From Saccharothrix sp. NRRL B-16314 (lineage in GTDB: Bacteria; Actinomycetota; Actinomycetes; Mycobacteriales; Pseudonocardiaceae), in the NCBI RefSeq assembly GCF_000716595.1, contig NZ_JNXC01000012.1, forward strand, positions 62,001-126,000: a stretch of DNA of 64,000 bases. The letters run 5' to 3'. This document shows, piece by piece, positions 43,239-52,494 of the stretch. The position numbers and the translations under genes were made by a program. Every line of letters begins with the position of its first letter. Position 1 is the stretch's first letter. Below the pieces are notes generated by a model. It was not told the origin of the DNA and did not search any database. It saw only the letters and a program-made list of their open reading frames with translations.

Positions 43239-44861
43239 ATGTCCGTGACGGTTACCGGCGCGCCCGGCGCGCTGGAGGAGAGAGACTTCCGCCGAGTGGC
43301 GGAATGCGTGAGCTTCACCCGGGGCACGAGCACCGCGGACGCGTTGGCGGCCGTACTGGGCCATGAGCCGCCCGCCGCGGCCTTACCCCACCTGGAATTC
43401 CTGCACGCCGCGGTCCTCGTGGCGGCGTCCCGCGTGCCGGACGCGGTCGGTGCGCTCGCCGGTCTCGGGGTGGCGGCGCGGGAACCCGTCCCGAGCGTCG
43501 TGGTGCGGGACAGGCTCCGGCGCAGGACCGGGCAGGACTTCGACGTGCGGATCGTGCGCGGCGAGGTCGAGGGCGGCCCGCGCGAGGTGGAGCTGTTCGT
43601 CGTGGCGGGTGGGTCCGCCCTGTCGGCCGCGGACCGCGAGGCCGAGTCGCACCTGGCGTTCCGCGCCACGAGCGACGACGACGTGCTGGTGCGAGGGCTG
43701 TGCGAGGTGTTGCTCGACGCGGGCCTCGCCGCGGACGGCGGCGGTCACAACGACCACGAGGACATGACGGTGCTGTACTTCCGCGGCGTCGCGGGGGCGG
43801 CCCGGATGGAACTGAAGGTGCCCGGTCACCACCCCAGGCTGCTGGCCCGTCACGTCGGGCCGCCGGACCGGCCGCGCCGGGAGATGCTCGACCTGATGAC
43901 CGGCGCGTGGCGCACCAGTGCCGTCGCGGTGGTGGCCGAGCTGGGTGTGGCCGACCTGCTCGCCGACGGTCCGCGCAACACCGCCGACCTGGCCGAGCGC
44001 ACCGGCACGCGGGAGGACAACCTCCGCCGCCTGATGGCGTACCTGGCCGTGCTCGGCGCGTTCCACCGGGATGGCGACGAGTGGTCGTTGACCGACGTGG
44101 GCGCGATGCTGCGGAGCGACGCGGCCGGGTCGCAGCGGGACCTGGCCCGCATCTACGGCGGCCTGTTCTACCGGTCGTTCGGTGCGCTGGAGCACACCGT
44201 CCGCACCGGCGGGAGCGCGTTCAGCCACGTGTACGGCGTGCAGCCGTTCGAGCACTTCGCCGCGCACCCGGCCGACGCGCGGCTGTTCGAGGGCGCGATG
44301 GCGGCGGGCACGGCGTTCCTGGAGCTGGTGCCCGGCGTGCTCGACCTGCCCGCCGGCGGCACGGTCGTCGACGTGGCGGGCGGTGACGGTCGGCTGCTCG
44401 GCCTGGTGCTGACCGCCGCACCCGGCCTGCGCGGCGTGCTGTTCGACCGGCCGCACGTGGTCGGCGCTGCGGCCGACGTGCTGGCCGGGCACGCGGAGCG
44501 GGCGACGGTGGTCGCGGGCGACTTCTTCCACGACCCCGTGCCGGCAGGCGGCGACGTCTACCTGCTGTCGCGGATCCTGCACGACTGGGACGACGAGCGC
44601 TGCTCGGTGATCCTGCGCAACGTGCGCGCGGCGATGGCGGAGGGCGCGACGCTGGCGCTGGTCGAGCGGCCGATCCAGGCCGGCAGGCCCGCGGTGCTGC
44701 CGCTGGCGTTCAGCGTGCACATGATGGTGAACACCGTGCAAGGTCGTGAACGCACGACCGACGAGTTCCGCACGTTGTTGTCCGCCAACGGTTTCACGTT
44801 GGAGGACGTCCGGGAGCTGCCGCTGGACATGGCGGTGCTCGTGGCGCGCGCGACGGTGTGA
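43239..44861 (+). CDS. O-methyltransferase with an unusual ~200-residue N-terminal extension
   Basis: 540 residues from ATG 43239. The C-terminal ~335 residues are a normal Methyltransf_2-type enzyme: dimerisation/winged-helix part (AELGVADLLADGPRNTADLA), SAM motif VVDVAGGDGRLLGL near residue 370, DFFHDPVPAGGDVYLLSRIL then HDWDDERC with the His-Asp catalytic pair. The first ~205 residues (SFTRGTSTADALAAVLGHEP, DFDVRIVRGEVEGGPREVEL) are not recognised and double the usual length. They may bind the substrate or a carrier. It probably methylates the product of LuxE/LuxC. Confidence 0.82.
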   Translation: MSVTVTGAPGALEERDFRRVAECVSFTRGTSTADALAAVLGHEPPAAALPHLEFLHAAVLVAASRVPDAVGALAGLGVAAREPVPSVVVRDRLRRRTGQDFDVRIVRGEVEGGPREVELFVVAGGSALSAADREAESHLAFRATSDDDVLVRGLCEVLLDAGLAADGGGHNDHEDMTVLYFRGVAGAARMELKVPGHHPRLLARHVGPPDRPRREMLDLMTGAWRTSAVAVVAELGVADLLADGPRNTADLAERTGTREDNLRRLMAYLAVLGAFHRDGDEWSLTDVGAMLRSDAAGSQRDLARIYGGLFYRSFGALEHTVRTGGSAFSHVYGVQPFEHFAAHPADARLFEGAMAAGTAFLELVPGVLDLPAGGTVVDVAGGDGRLLGLVLTAAPGLRGVLFDRPHVVGAAADVLAGHAERATVVAGDFFHDPVPAGGDVYLLSRILHDWDDERCSVILRNVRAAMAEGATLALVERPIQAGRPAVLPLAFSVHMMVNTVQGRERTTDEFRTLLSANGFTLEDVRELPLDMAVLVARATV

Positions 44862-44934
44862 TAGCGCTCTCACAAGGTCCGGATACTGGAATTTCGTTTC
44901 CTCGCCGCCCACCCGGGCGGCGAGGATCGCCGGT

Positions 44935-46155
44935 GTGGCACTGACCGAACGCCCTGCTGCCGTCCGTTCCCGACCCTTCGTCCCGTTGGTGTCGATGAGC
45001 CTGATGACGAGCGTCGGGTACGCGTTGGCGGCGCCGTTCCTGTCCTTGTTCCTGATCAAGGAAGTCGGGGCCGGTCCGCTCGAGGTCGGGGCGTTCCTGC
45101 TGATCAGCGCCCTGATGTCGATGGTGGTCAGCACGCTGATCGGCCGGCTGTCCGACTCCCGCGCGATCCGCCGCACCCTGCTGGTCGTGGCGGGCGTGAC
45201 GGGCGCGGCGGCGTGGGCGCTGTTCGCGGTCCTGCGCGACTACTGGCTGCTGCTCGCGGTGGCGGTCACGCTGAACGCGGTCGCGTCCTCCCAGCTGCCG
45301 CAGATGTTCGCCTACGCCCGGCAGCTGCTGGAGCGCAGCGGCTCGGCCAAGGCGCCGTTGGCGATGAGCGGCCTGCGGATGACGATGTCGATCGCGTGGG
45401 TCGGCGGACCGCCGCTGGGCGCGCTGCTCATCGTCGGCGGCGGGTTCACCGGGCTGTTCGTCGCCAGCGCAGTGGTGTACGTGCTGGCCGTCGTGGTCGC
45501 GCTGGCGTGGCTGCCCGAGCTGGGACCTTCCCCCGCGCCGGCGCACGGCGTCGAACGGCAGTCGGGGCTGCGCCGGGAAGTGGTCTTCGCGGCACTCGCG
45601 TTCGTGCTGCTCCAGTGCGCGACGTCGCTCGGCGTGGCGGCGATGCCGTTGTTCGTCACCGAGAACCTCGGTGGCACGACCGGTGACGCGGGCCTCGTGC
45701 TCGGCCTGTGCGCGGCCCTGGAGATCCCGCTGATGCTCGGCTTCGGCGCGCTGGCGATCCGGTTCAACCACCGGGTGCTGGTGCTGGCGGGCGGCGCGGT
45801 CGCCCTCGCCTACTACGGGATCATGCTCGTGACCGAGGCCACCTGGCAGGTCATGGCCGCGCAGGTGCTGCACGCGATCGTGATCTCGGCGGTGATGGGC
45901 GTGGGCATCTCGTACTTCCAGGACCTCGCGCCGGACCGGCCGGGCTACGCCAGCACGCTGTACACGAACACGGCGAAGACCAGCGCGATGCTGGCCGGGC
46001 CGCTGCTCGGCCTGGCCCAGTTCCTCGGCTACCGCACCGCGTACGGCATGGGCCTGGTCATGTCGGTGCTCGGGCTGGCCCTGCTGCTGGCCGCCCGCCG
46101 TCGGGGAGGCGCCGGGAACGGGCTTTCGCTTCAGGCAACCGAGGGCAGTGCGTAG
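44935..46155 (+). CDS. MFS efflux transporter, SetA/sugar-efflux-like
   Basis: 406 residues from GTG 44935 (GAGGA eight bases upstream) with twelve predicted hydrophobic helices. The loop-2/3 motif GRLSDSRAIRRTLL is the MFS signature, and NTAKTSAMLAGPLLG sits in the C-terminal half. The closest pattern by eye is the Set sugar/drug exporter family. It most likely exports the aldehyde-derived, methylated product of the preceding three genes. Its 3' end overlaps the convergent LysR gene by 25 bases, which can give antisense interference. Confidence 0.85.
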   Translation: MALTERPAAVRSRPFVPLVSMSLMTSVGYALAAPFLSLFLIKEVGAGPLEVGAFLLISALMSMVVSTLIGRLSDSRAIRRTLLVVAGVTGAAAWALFAVLRDYWLLLAVAVTLNAVASSQLPQMFAYARQLLERSGSAKAPLAMSGLRMTMSIAWVGGPPLGALLIVGGGFTGLFVASAVVYVLAVVVALAWLPELGPSPAPAHGVERQSGLRREVVFAALAFVLLQCATSLGVAAMPLFVTENLGGTTGDAGLVLGLCAALEIPLMLGFGALAIRFNHRVLVLAGGAVALAYYGIMLVTEATWQVMAAQVLHAIVISAVMGVGISYFQDLAPDRPGYASTLYTNTAKTSAMLAGPLLGLAQFLGYRTAYGMGLVMSVLGLALLLAARRRGGAGNGLSLQATEGSA

Positions 46156-47072
46156 GGGTGGGTTTCGAGCCAGTGCTCGTACGCCGGTTCGGTCCAGGAC
46201 AACGTCAGGTGTGCCTGCTGCTGCTTCTCGATCAGGTCGTGCACCATCGCCGAGGACACGCGATCGGACCTCCACACGCACAATTTGCGCTCGACCAGTG
46301 ACTCCGCCAGTTGGCGCATGACGAGCTTGTTGCCGAAGAACCGCCCGCACAGCGGGCTCGCGAGCGTGACGCCGACGCCGAGGTCGACCGTGCCGAGCAG
46401 CAGGTCGACCTCGCCGGACAGCCGCACGTCCGGGGTGAAACCGCTGTCCGCGCACGCCGCTTTCACGATCGCACGCAGGTTGCCGGGGGTCGGGACCAGC
46501 CACTGCTCACCGGACAGGTCCCGCAGCGCGATCCGCTCCCGATCGCGGAGCCGGTGCTTCTCGGGCAGCGCCACCCACAGCGGTGTCTCCATCACCGTCG
46601 CCGCGCGCACCCCGCGCGGGGGCGTGTACGGGCGGTCCGGGTCGTCGACGATGAACGCCACGTCGGCCTGGCCGGCCTCCACCATCGAGACGGCCACGGC
46701 GTCGCGCACGCGCTCGACTCGCACGCGGTAACCCTGCGAGAGCAGGTGGGGAACGGTCACCGCGGGCTTGAGCGACGCCGCCAACGTCAGGTGCTCGGTC
46801 CGCTCTTCGTCCAGCGCGCGCAGGTCCCGTGCCATCCTGTCCATCGCCGCGTTGATGGACGTCGTGTGCCGCACCACTATCCGGCCGGCCTCGGTCAGCG
46901 TCGCCCCGGACGGGCCTCGCTCGACCAGCTTCACGCCGAGCTGCTTCTCCACCCGCGCCACCTGGCGGGACAGCGCGGGTTGGCTCATCCCGAGCCGCGC
47001 CGCGGCACGGCGGAAGCTGCCCTCTTGCCGCAGTGCATCGAGGATCTGCACGTGGTGGAAGTCCAGCCTCAC
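46131..47072 (-). CDS. LysR-family transcription regulator
   Basis: 313 residues from ATG 47072. The N-terminal winged HTH reads GSFRRAAARLGMSQPALSRQ, followed by the typical LERGPSGATLTEAGR; residues ~90-300 are the periplasmic-binding-like effector domain. LysR proteins sense small molecules and often control a neighbouring operon, here probably the LuxE-LuxC-methyltransferase-MFS genes although it faces them tail to tail. No T-N11-A site could be picked with confidence in its upstream region. Confidence 0.87.
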   Translation of the reverse strand: MRLDFHHVQILDALRQEGSFRRAAARLGMSQPALSRQVARVEKQLGVKLVERGPSGATLTEAGRIVVRHTTSINAAMDRMARDLRALDEERTEHLTLAASLKPAVTVPHLLSQGYRVRVERVRDAVAVSMVEAGQADVAFIVDDPDRPYTPPRGVRAATVMETPLWVALPEKHRLRDRERIALRDLSGEQWLVPTPGNLRAIVKAACADSGFTPDVRLSGEVDLLLGTVDLGVGVTLASPLCGRFFGNKLVMRQLAESLVERKLCVWRSDRVSSAMVHDLIEKQQQAHLTLSWTEPAYEHWLETHPYALPSVA

Positions 47073-47492
47073 TGACTGCTCCTCGCGGTGGGCTGTTCTT
47101 GTTCAGGGCGTTCACGAGGATCATGCCCCGGTGGGGGAGGTGCTGGGAAGATTGCGATGTTGACGCCCGACGAGTGGTGAACCATGAGAAATCTTCGCAC
47201 TTCTGCGGGATTCCGAACCGCTTCCCGGGCGGCCCGACCGCAGAGGTCGCCTCCGGTGATGCGCGAAACGCATCACCGCGGCCGGAGGTGGCATTTCGCC
47301 GGCCCTGCCGTCGGACGTGACGATGTCGGTAGTCGGAGCGCGGCATTTCGCTGCCGGCTCGACCGAAGACGTCGGGGAACGGGAGGAGGTGGCAGCGGGG
47401 TCGGCGGTGTCGAGGTCGAAACCGCCGCGAATGGTCGGCTGGTCGGTGAGCTGCCGGCCATTCGCGCACCATCCGTCTGGAGGCCGGTACTC
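47073..47492. other. Intergenic region between LysR and the broken response regulator
   Basis: 420 bases without a recognisable gene. Open frames that cross it show no family features. TGGAGG at 47478-47483 is the RBS of the broken gene. Confidence 0.4.
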
Positions 47493-47955
47493 ATGCCCGT
47501 CAGCACATTCGCGAATTCCGCCGCTGTGCCTGTGCCCGTCGGTCCGTCGTCGGGGTTGGGCCTGACCGTGAGCATCGCCCATCCCGGGGAGATGATCCGG
47601 GAGGGTCTGCTGGCGCTGGTCCGGGGGTTCCACGAGGTGTCGGTGTCCCGCTCGTTCGACTCGTGGGCTGCCCTGCGTGCGGCGGGAGGGTGTGGAGCTG
47701 GTCATCGTGGCGGTGGAGTTGCTGGGCCGGGACGCGAGTCGTGCGGACGTGTCGCGGTCGTGCCGGGTGAAGGTCTTGTTGCTGCTGCCGGATTGTGATC
47801 ATCGGACGGTGGCGGCGGCGGTGGAGTTGGAGCCGGACGGGTTCCTGTTCGAGCGGGTGTTGGGCGGTGCCGAATTGCGCACGGCGATGCGGGACGTGAT
47901 GGCGGGGCGGTTGCACGTGCCGGCGGCGATGACCGCCGGCCTGCTCGCGCGTTGA
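47493..47955 (+). pseudogene. Frameshifted, truncated LuxR-type response regulator
   Basis: ATG 47493 has a good RBS. Frame one gives a receiver-domain start, VSIAHPGEMIREGLLALVRGF; near 47688-47690 an extra G in a GGG run shifts the frame, and the protein continues in the next frame as VELVIVAVELLG, RVKVLLLLPDCDHR and ELRTAMRDVMAGRLHVPAAM. It then stops at LLAR (47955), exactly where the LuxR HTH domain should begin. So the gene has a frameshift and has lost its DNA-binding end. The missing end was removed by the same event that truncated the convergent DUF3103-like gene. Confidence 0.75.
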
Positions 47956-48910
47956 TGATCGCGTTGACGAGCGGGATGTAGGCGCCGCCGTCGACGATGG
48001 TCAGCAACGCCTGGGTGAGCGCGAGGGCGAGGTCGCGGTAGTTGGTGCCGCCGTCCTCCTCCATCATGACGATGTCGGCGAGGTTGTACTTGTAGTCGGA
48101 GAAGTGGACCAGGAGCTGGTTGGGGTAGTAGGTCTTGCCGTCCTCGTCGAGGTAGGGCAGCTGGACCGTGTCGACCTTGACCTTGCCGTCCAGGCCGAAC
48201 CCCGCGGTGATCGTGAAGATCTCGGAGTCACCCTTGTGCCACGGCTCCTTGTCGTCCTCCAGGCGGATCGACGTGAGCTGGGTGGCCCAGTACCCCGAGG
48301 CGGGCGAGACCGCCGCGCGGGCGTCGGGGGACAGGCCCCGCTGCGCCAGCGTCGAGCGGAGCACTTCCGCGCCCTTGGCGAGCGCGGTCTGCGTGTCGAC
48401 CTCGACCAGGTACACCGGGCGCAGCGGAACGCGGTCGGCGGGCAGCGCCACCCGGCGGCCCGCGCGGTCGTGTGCCGTCACGACCGTCGCCGCGTCGTCG
48501 GCGGGGGAGGACGCGACCAGCGGCTCGGCGCCGCGGTGCAGCGCGGTGGCCATGTCGGCGTGCGCGAGGCGGATCGTGAGAAGGGACGTGCCGTCCTGCG
48601 GGAGGCCCTTGGCGGCCAGGACCGCCCGGTCGGCGTCGCGCACGGCCCGACCGAGCGCTGTGTCGCCGGCAGCGCGCGCGAGGGGCACGGCCTGGGTCGA
48701 GGTGGTCGACAGGAGGCCGGCCCGTCGTGCCTCGTCGGCGAACTCCCCGGCCAGTCGTGCGGCGATCCGGTCGGTGACCGAGGTGACGGAGTCCGCGGGT
48801 GCGGCGGGCTCGGTGGGCGCGGCGTGGGCCGGTGCGGTCACCAGGCCGGCGGTGACCGCGAGGGCGCCGAACGTCGAGACCACGAACCGGGTGGGGCGTG
48901 ACAGGGACAC
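47702..48910 (-). pseudogene. DUF3103-like secreted protein with a replaced C-terminus
   Basis: The frame starts at GTG 48910 (GGAGG seven bases upstream) with a signal peptide ending in PAHAAP. Residues ~40-315 match the DUF3103 family by pattern: PVYLVEVDTQTALAKGAEVL, IRLEDDKEPWHKGDSEIFTI, YPNQLLVHFSDYKYNLADIV and GGAYIPLVNAIINA. After that (about 47952 downward) the frame runs antisense through the response-regulator remnant and yields a Pro/Thr/Arg-rich tail of no family. The normal C-terminal ~60 residues are missing. It may still be secreted as a chimera, but is likely non-functional. Confidence 0.72.
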
Positions 48911-49410
48911 GGCTCTACCTCCCTTTACTCTGCGTGCAGGGGCGGATGGGGAGAGTGATACCTGAAAGAATTACACGAACTTTTCCCGCTGCATGTCAAT
49001 GGGGAACCCCGATGTCCACGCTGTTGGGTGTTCGGGGGCGCACGGCCGTTCGCCAGCTCGCTCCGTATCCGACGGTGGCGATGGCGGCGGTCCGACTCGA
49101 CGACATGTCTGCCTGTCGGGCGCAACGCTGAGCGGACCACCGACAGCCGTGATCGACCTACCCCCGGGCTCCGACCCGATGACCAGCCTGACCGTGTCAG
49201 GAGCCGGTATGCGCGGCAGTTTTCGGGCTGGTTCCGGGTGGGATCACCGTTGCGGGTCAGCGCCGGATTTCGACCGGCTTCACCCGTTCACGCGCGATCG
49301 TCGATCGTCTGTTACCTGCGATCTCCTGTCAATCCGCCTGTGGCGCGATGCTGCTCACCCCTACGTACGGTTACCGTCGCTCAAGTCAACCTGGGGAAGA
49401 GGAGTGTGGG
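48911..49410. other. Divergent intergenic region upstream of the P450 gene
   Basis: 500 bases. An AT-rich stretch at 48955-48985 (GAAAGAATTACACGAAC) is the likely promoter area for the minus-strand gene. No gene or clear repeat is seen in the rest; GGAAGAGGAG before 49411 is the P450 ribosome site. Confidence 0.45.
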
Positions 49411-50667
49411 ATGACGACTTTGGCGTCCGTGCGCGACGGATTGGTGGCGTGGGTCGCACGGCGTTCGGCGACCCGGTGGGTCGTGGGCAAGATCGGTTCG
49501 CGGGCGTTGTCGCTGCTCCCGGACCGTGCGCTGGTCCCGTTGAAGCGGGACGGCGTGGTGCCGGTCGCCGAGTTGGAGCGGATGCGGGAGGCCGGCGCGG
49601 TGCACCGGATCCCGGTGCCGTTCGGCTTGCGGGTGTGGTTGGTCACCGGTCAGGAAGAAGCCAAGAAGGTGCTTTCCGACACAGGGGCGTTCAGTAACGA
49701 CTACGCCCGACTCGGTGCGGCGGTCCGCATCGAGCAGTCGCCCGGAGGCCTCGGTTTCGCCGATCCGCCCGACCACACCCGGCTGCGCAAGCTGCTCACG
49801 CCGGAGTTCACCATGCGCCGGCTGTCCCGACTGGTGCCGCGCATCGACGCGATCGTCACCGAGCGGCTGGACGCGATGGAGGCGGCCGATGGGCCGGTGG
49901 ACCTCGTGCAGGAGTTCGCGCTGCCGATCCCGTCGCTGACGATCTGCGAGCTGCTGGGGGTGCCCTACGAGGACCGTGACCGGTTCCAGGAACTGGCGGC
50001 GGCCCGGTTCGACCTGTTCGGCGGTGCGGGGCAGGCGTTGGGCGCCATCTCCGAGTCGCTGTCGTACATGGAGGAGATCGTGCGCCGCGAGCGCCGGTCG
50101 CCGGGGGACGGCCTGATCGGGGCGATCATCCGCCAGCACGGTGACGACGTGAGCGACGTCGAGCTGGCGGGCCTGGCGGACGGCGTGCTGACCGGCGGCT
50201 TCGACACGACGGCGTCGATGCTCGCGCTGGGTGCGATCGTGCTGCTGACCGACGACGACGCGCGGGCGGCGATGCGTGACGACGACGCGGCCACCGCGCC
50301 GCTGGTCGAAGAGCTGCTGCGGCACCTGAGCGTGGTGCAGGTGGCGTTCCCGAGGTTCGCCCGGCACGCCCTGCGGGTCGGTGACCAGCAGATCGAGGAA
50401 GGCGACGTGGTCGTGGTGTCCCTGACGGCGGCCAACCGCGAGGGCACGACCGACTTCGAAGCCGGTCGACCGGCGTCCGCGCACCTGGCGTTCGGCCACG
50501 GCGCGCACCGCTGCGTGGGTGCCGAGCTGGCCAGGATGGAACTGCGCGCCGCCTACCCGGCCCTGCTGCGCCGTTTCCCGAAGCTCCGCATGGCCGGCGA
50601 GGACCCGGCCTTCCGCGCCGCGTCGATCGTCCACGGCGTCGACCGCCTGATGGTCCACACCCGCTGA
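49411..50667 (+). CDS. Cytochrome P450
   Basis: 418 residues from ATG 49411. The heme loop is FGHGAHRCVG near residue 360 with the Cys thiolate; the I-helix has GGFDTTASM with the Thr pair; the K-helix ExxR region reads EELLRHL, where the usual final Arg is His-shifted (ELLRH). An ADPPDHTRLRKLLTPEF signature (helix C) is typical of actinobacterial CYP105/107-like enzymes. It hydroxylates or couples a small molecule and needs ferredoxin and reductase from elsewhere. Followed by a hairpin. Confidence 0.9.
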   Translation: MTTLASVRDGLVAWVARRSATRWVVGKIGSRALSLLPDRALVPLKRDGVVPVAELERMREAGAVHRIPVPFGLRVWLVTGQEEAKKVLSDTGAFSNDYARLGAAVRIEQSPGGLGFADPPDHTRLRKLLTPEFTMRRLSRLVPRIDAIVTERLDAMEAADGPVDLVQEFALPIPSLTICELLGVPYEDRDRFQELAAARFDLFGGAGQALGAISESLSYMEEIVRRERRSPGDGLIGAIIRQHGDDVSDVELAGLADGVLTGGFDTTASMLALGAIVLLTDDDARAAMRDDDAATAPLVEELLRHLSVVQVAFPRFARHALRVGDQQIEEGDVVVVSLTAANREGTTDFEAGRPASAHLAFGHGAHRCVGAELARMELRAAYPALLRRFPKLRMAGEDPAFRAASIVHGVDRLMVHTR

Positions 50668-50684
50668 CCTCGGTGTGGCACGCG

Positions 50685-50717
50685 GGGGTCCTGGGCGTTC
50701 GACGCGCTCAGGACCCC
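50685..50717. terminator. Hairpin terminator after the P450 gene
   Basis: GGGGTCCTG (50685-50693) pairs with CAGGACCCC (50709-50717); the 15-base loop can form a further short GCG/CGC stem. No T-run follows. Confidence 0.6.
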
Positions 50718-50897
50718 GTGATCGACCCCGTGCTCGACCTCGCGTTGCCCGCCGGTCAGGTAGGGCCATCCCAGGAGCAGACGTCTGCCGCGACGTTCTG
50801 CTATAACTTGTTCAAGTGAGTTCGTGCGACAGCTGCTCGCCCCCGCGCGGTGGCGACGCCAGTGTCCACTGAGGACGAACACCTGGGAGGCGGTCCG

Positions 50898-51440
50898 GTG
50901 GTCGAAGAACTGAGGCGGCGGAAGCTGGAGAAGGTGTACGGCTCCTTCGACGCGGACCGGGACGGCGTGATCGACGAACTCGACATCACCGCGCTGGCGC
51001 AGGTGTGGTGCGACACCTACGACCTGCCGCCGTACTCGGAGCACTGGCGCAGCGTGCACCTCCACGCGCACCGGATGTTCCGGGCGATGCCCGGTCGGCC
51101 GAACGTCGAGGGGGTGGAGCAGGTCACCGTCGAGGACTGGGTGGCCTGGGGGGACGACCCCGGTTTCGCCGACTTCGTCGAGGCGTCCGCGATCCCGTTC
51201 AGCATGGCGGTGTTCGCCGCGGCCGACAAGGACCGCGACGGCCGGATCACCGCGACGGAGATGATGGCCGCGCAGATGCGGGGCGGCATGTCCGAGGAGG
51301 AGGCCCGGCGGGCGTTCACCATGCTCGACACCGATCGCGACGGCTACGTGACGACGGACGAGTACGTCCAGGCGGCGAGGGCCTTCTACCTCAGCGACGA
51401 TCCCGCGGAAGCCGGCAACTCCATCGCGGGCGACGTGTGA
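50898..51440 (+). CDS. EF-hand calcium-binding protein (second copy)
   Basis: 180 residues from GTG 50898, chosen because GGGAGG lies seven bases upstream and the resulting length equals that of the copy at 9896-10438. EF loops: DADRDGVIDELDI near residue 16, DKDRDGRITATEM near 112 and DTDRDGYVTTDEY near 146; the second position is degenerate, as in the first copy. Calerythrin-like. No neighbouring genes share its strand, so it is monocistronic. Confidence 0.88.
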   Translation: MVEELRRRKLEKVYGSFDADRDGVIDELDITALAQVWCDTYDLPPYSEHWRSVHLHAHRMFRAMPGRPNVEGVEQVTVEDWVAWGDDPGFADFVEASAIPFSMAVFAAADKDRDGRITATEMMAAQMRGGMSEEEARRAFTMLDTDRDGYVTTDEYVQAARAFYLSDDPAEAGNSIAGDV

Positions 51441-51729
51441 ACCGGGTCCTGCCCGCCACTCGTCCTGCCGCAATCCGCTATCGTTAATTCAACCGTTTGG
51501 CGGAACGGTGAGGCGTCCGGACACCCGTGCACGTCCGGTTGGCCGAAGCTCCGAAAACCCGATTTGTGCGGCCCGCCGGCCGGTTCGCGATTTCCGTGCC
51601 ACGATTACGCGCCATTTCGCACGATCGCGTTCATCTGCCGTGTACGGACTGAATTCCTGCGAATCGCCTGGTCGCGGAGTCGCGCTCCGGTCCGGTGCCT
51701 TCTCAACGCGCGCTCCGGCCGGAATTCGG

Positions 51730-52218
51730 TTACTCCGCTCCGGGAACGCCGTCGGGGTGCCGGTCGGCGACGAGGGTCAGCACGACACCGTGCTCCAGCA
51801 GCGCCTTGGCGGCGGCGATGGCCTCGGTGAACCCGCCCATCGAGCCGATCGCCCAGGCCACGACCTCGTCGGCGTCGTCGCCGCCGAACCCGGTCTCCAC
51901 CAGCTCGACCAGCGTCGTGGCCTCTGACCTGGCCGTGAACCGCATCTCGAACGTCGTCGGCGTCGGCCCGTTGCGCCACTCGGCGACGAACCGGCTGTCC
52001 TGCTCGAACTCCTTCACGCGGACGTCGGCCGAGACGCCGTACATCCCCCACGTCCACCGCAACTCCGCGCCGGCGGCCACCGGCCCGGTGCTCTCGGTGA
52101 ACCAGAACCTCGTGGTGACGGCCGGATCGGTGAAAGCGCGGAATACCTCGGCGACGGGTTTGCGGATCAGCATCGCCGTGGTGACGACCGGGGGATTGTC
52201 GAGACGGGAACTGCCCAC
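51730..52218 (-). CDS. SRPBCC/AHSA1-type ligand-binding protein (A)
   Basis: 162 residues from GTG 52218 (AGGAGG eight bases upstream). The START-like helix-grip fold is shown by IRKPVAEVFRAFTDPAVTTRFWF, EFEQDSRFVAEWRNG and TLVELVETGFGGDD, ending with GSMGGFTEAIAAAKALLEHG. AHSA1-like proteins bind hydrophobic ligands; many lack enzyme activity. Divergent from the oxidoreductase gene. A relative is at 53534-54052, so the intervening oxidoreductase is bracketed by two such proteins. Confidence 0.83.
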   Translation of the reverse strand: MGSSRLDNPPVVTTAMLIRKPVAEVFRAFTDPAVTTRFWFTESTGPVAAGAELRWTWGMYGVSADVRVKEFEQDSRFVAEWRNGPTPTTFEMRFTARSEATTLVELVETGFGGDDADEVVAWAIGSMGGFTEAIAAAKALLEHGVVLTLVADRHPDGVPGAE

Positions 52219-52494
52219 GGTGTTCTCCTCCTGGCATCGTCCGCGATACGCACGGAGGCTACCGCACGTGAACACCGGTGAACCACGACGGCGATCCGAT
52301 TCACCCCGATCGGGCAGGCGTGCCGCTGTTTCGCGAGTTCACCGACGTAGCGGTCCTCCGTCCGCCCGGCACGTCGGATGACTACGATAAGGTATGACTT
52401 CCCGCCGGCGGTGGAGTGGGGAAGTGCCCGCTGCGCGGGTCGCGCCGCCGGAGATGGTCCGCATGTCAGCTCACGAAGCCGATCGGGAGACCAG

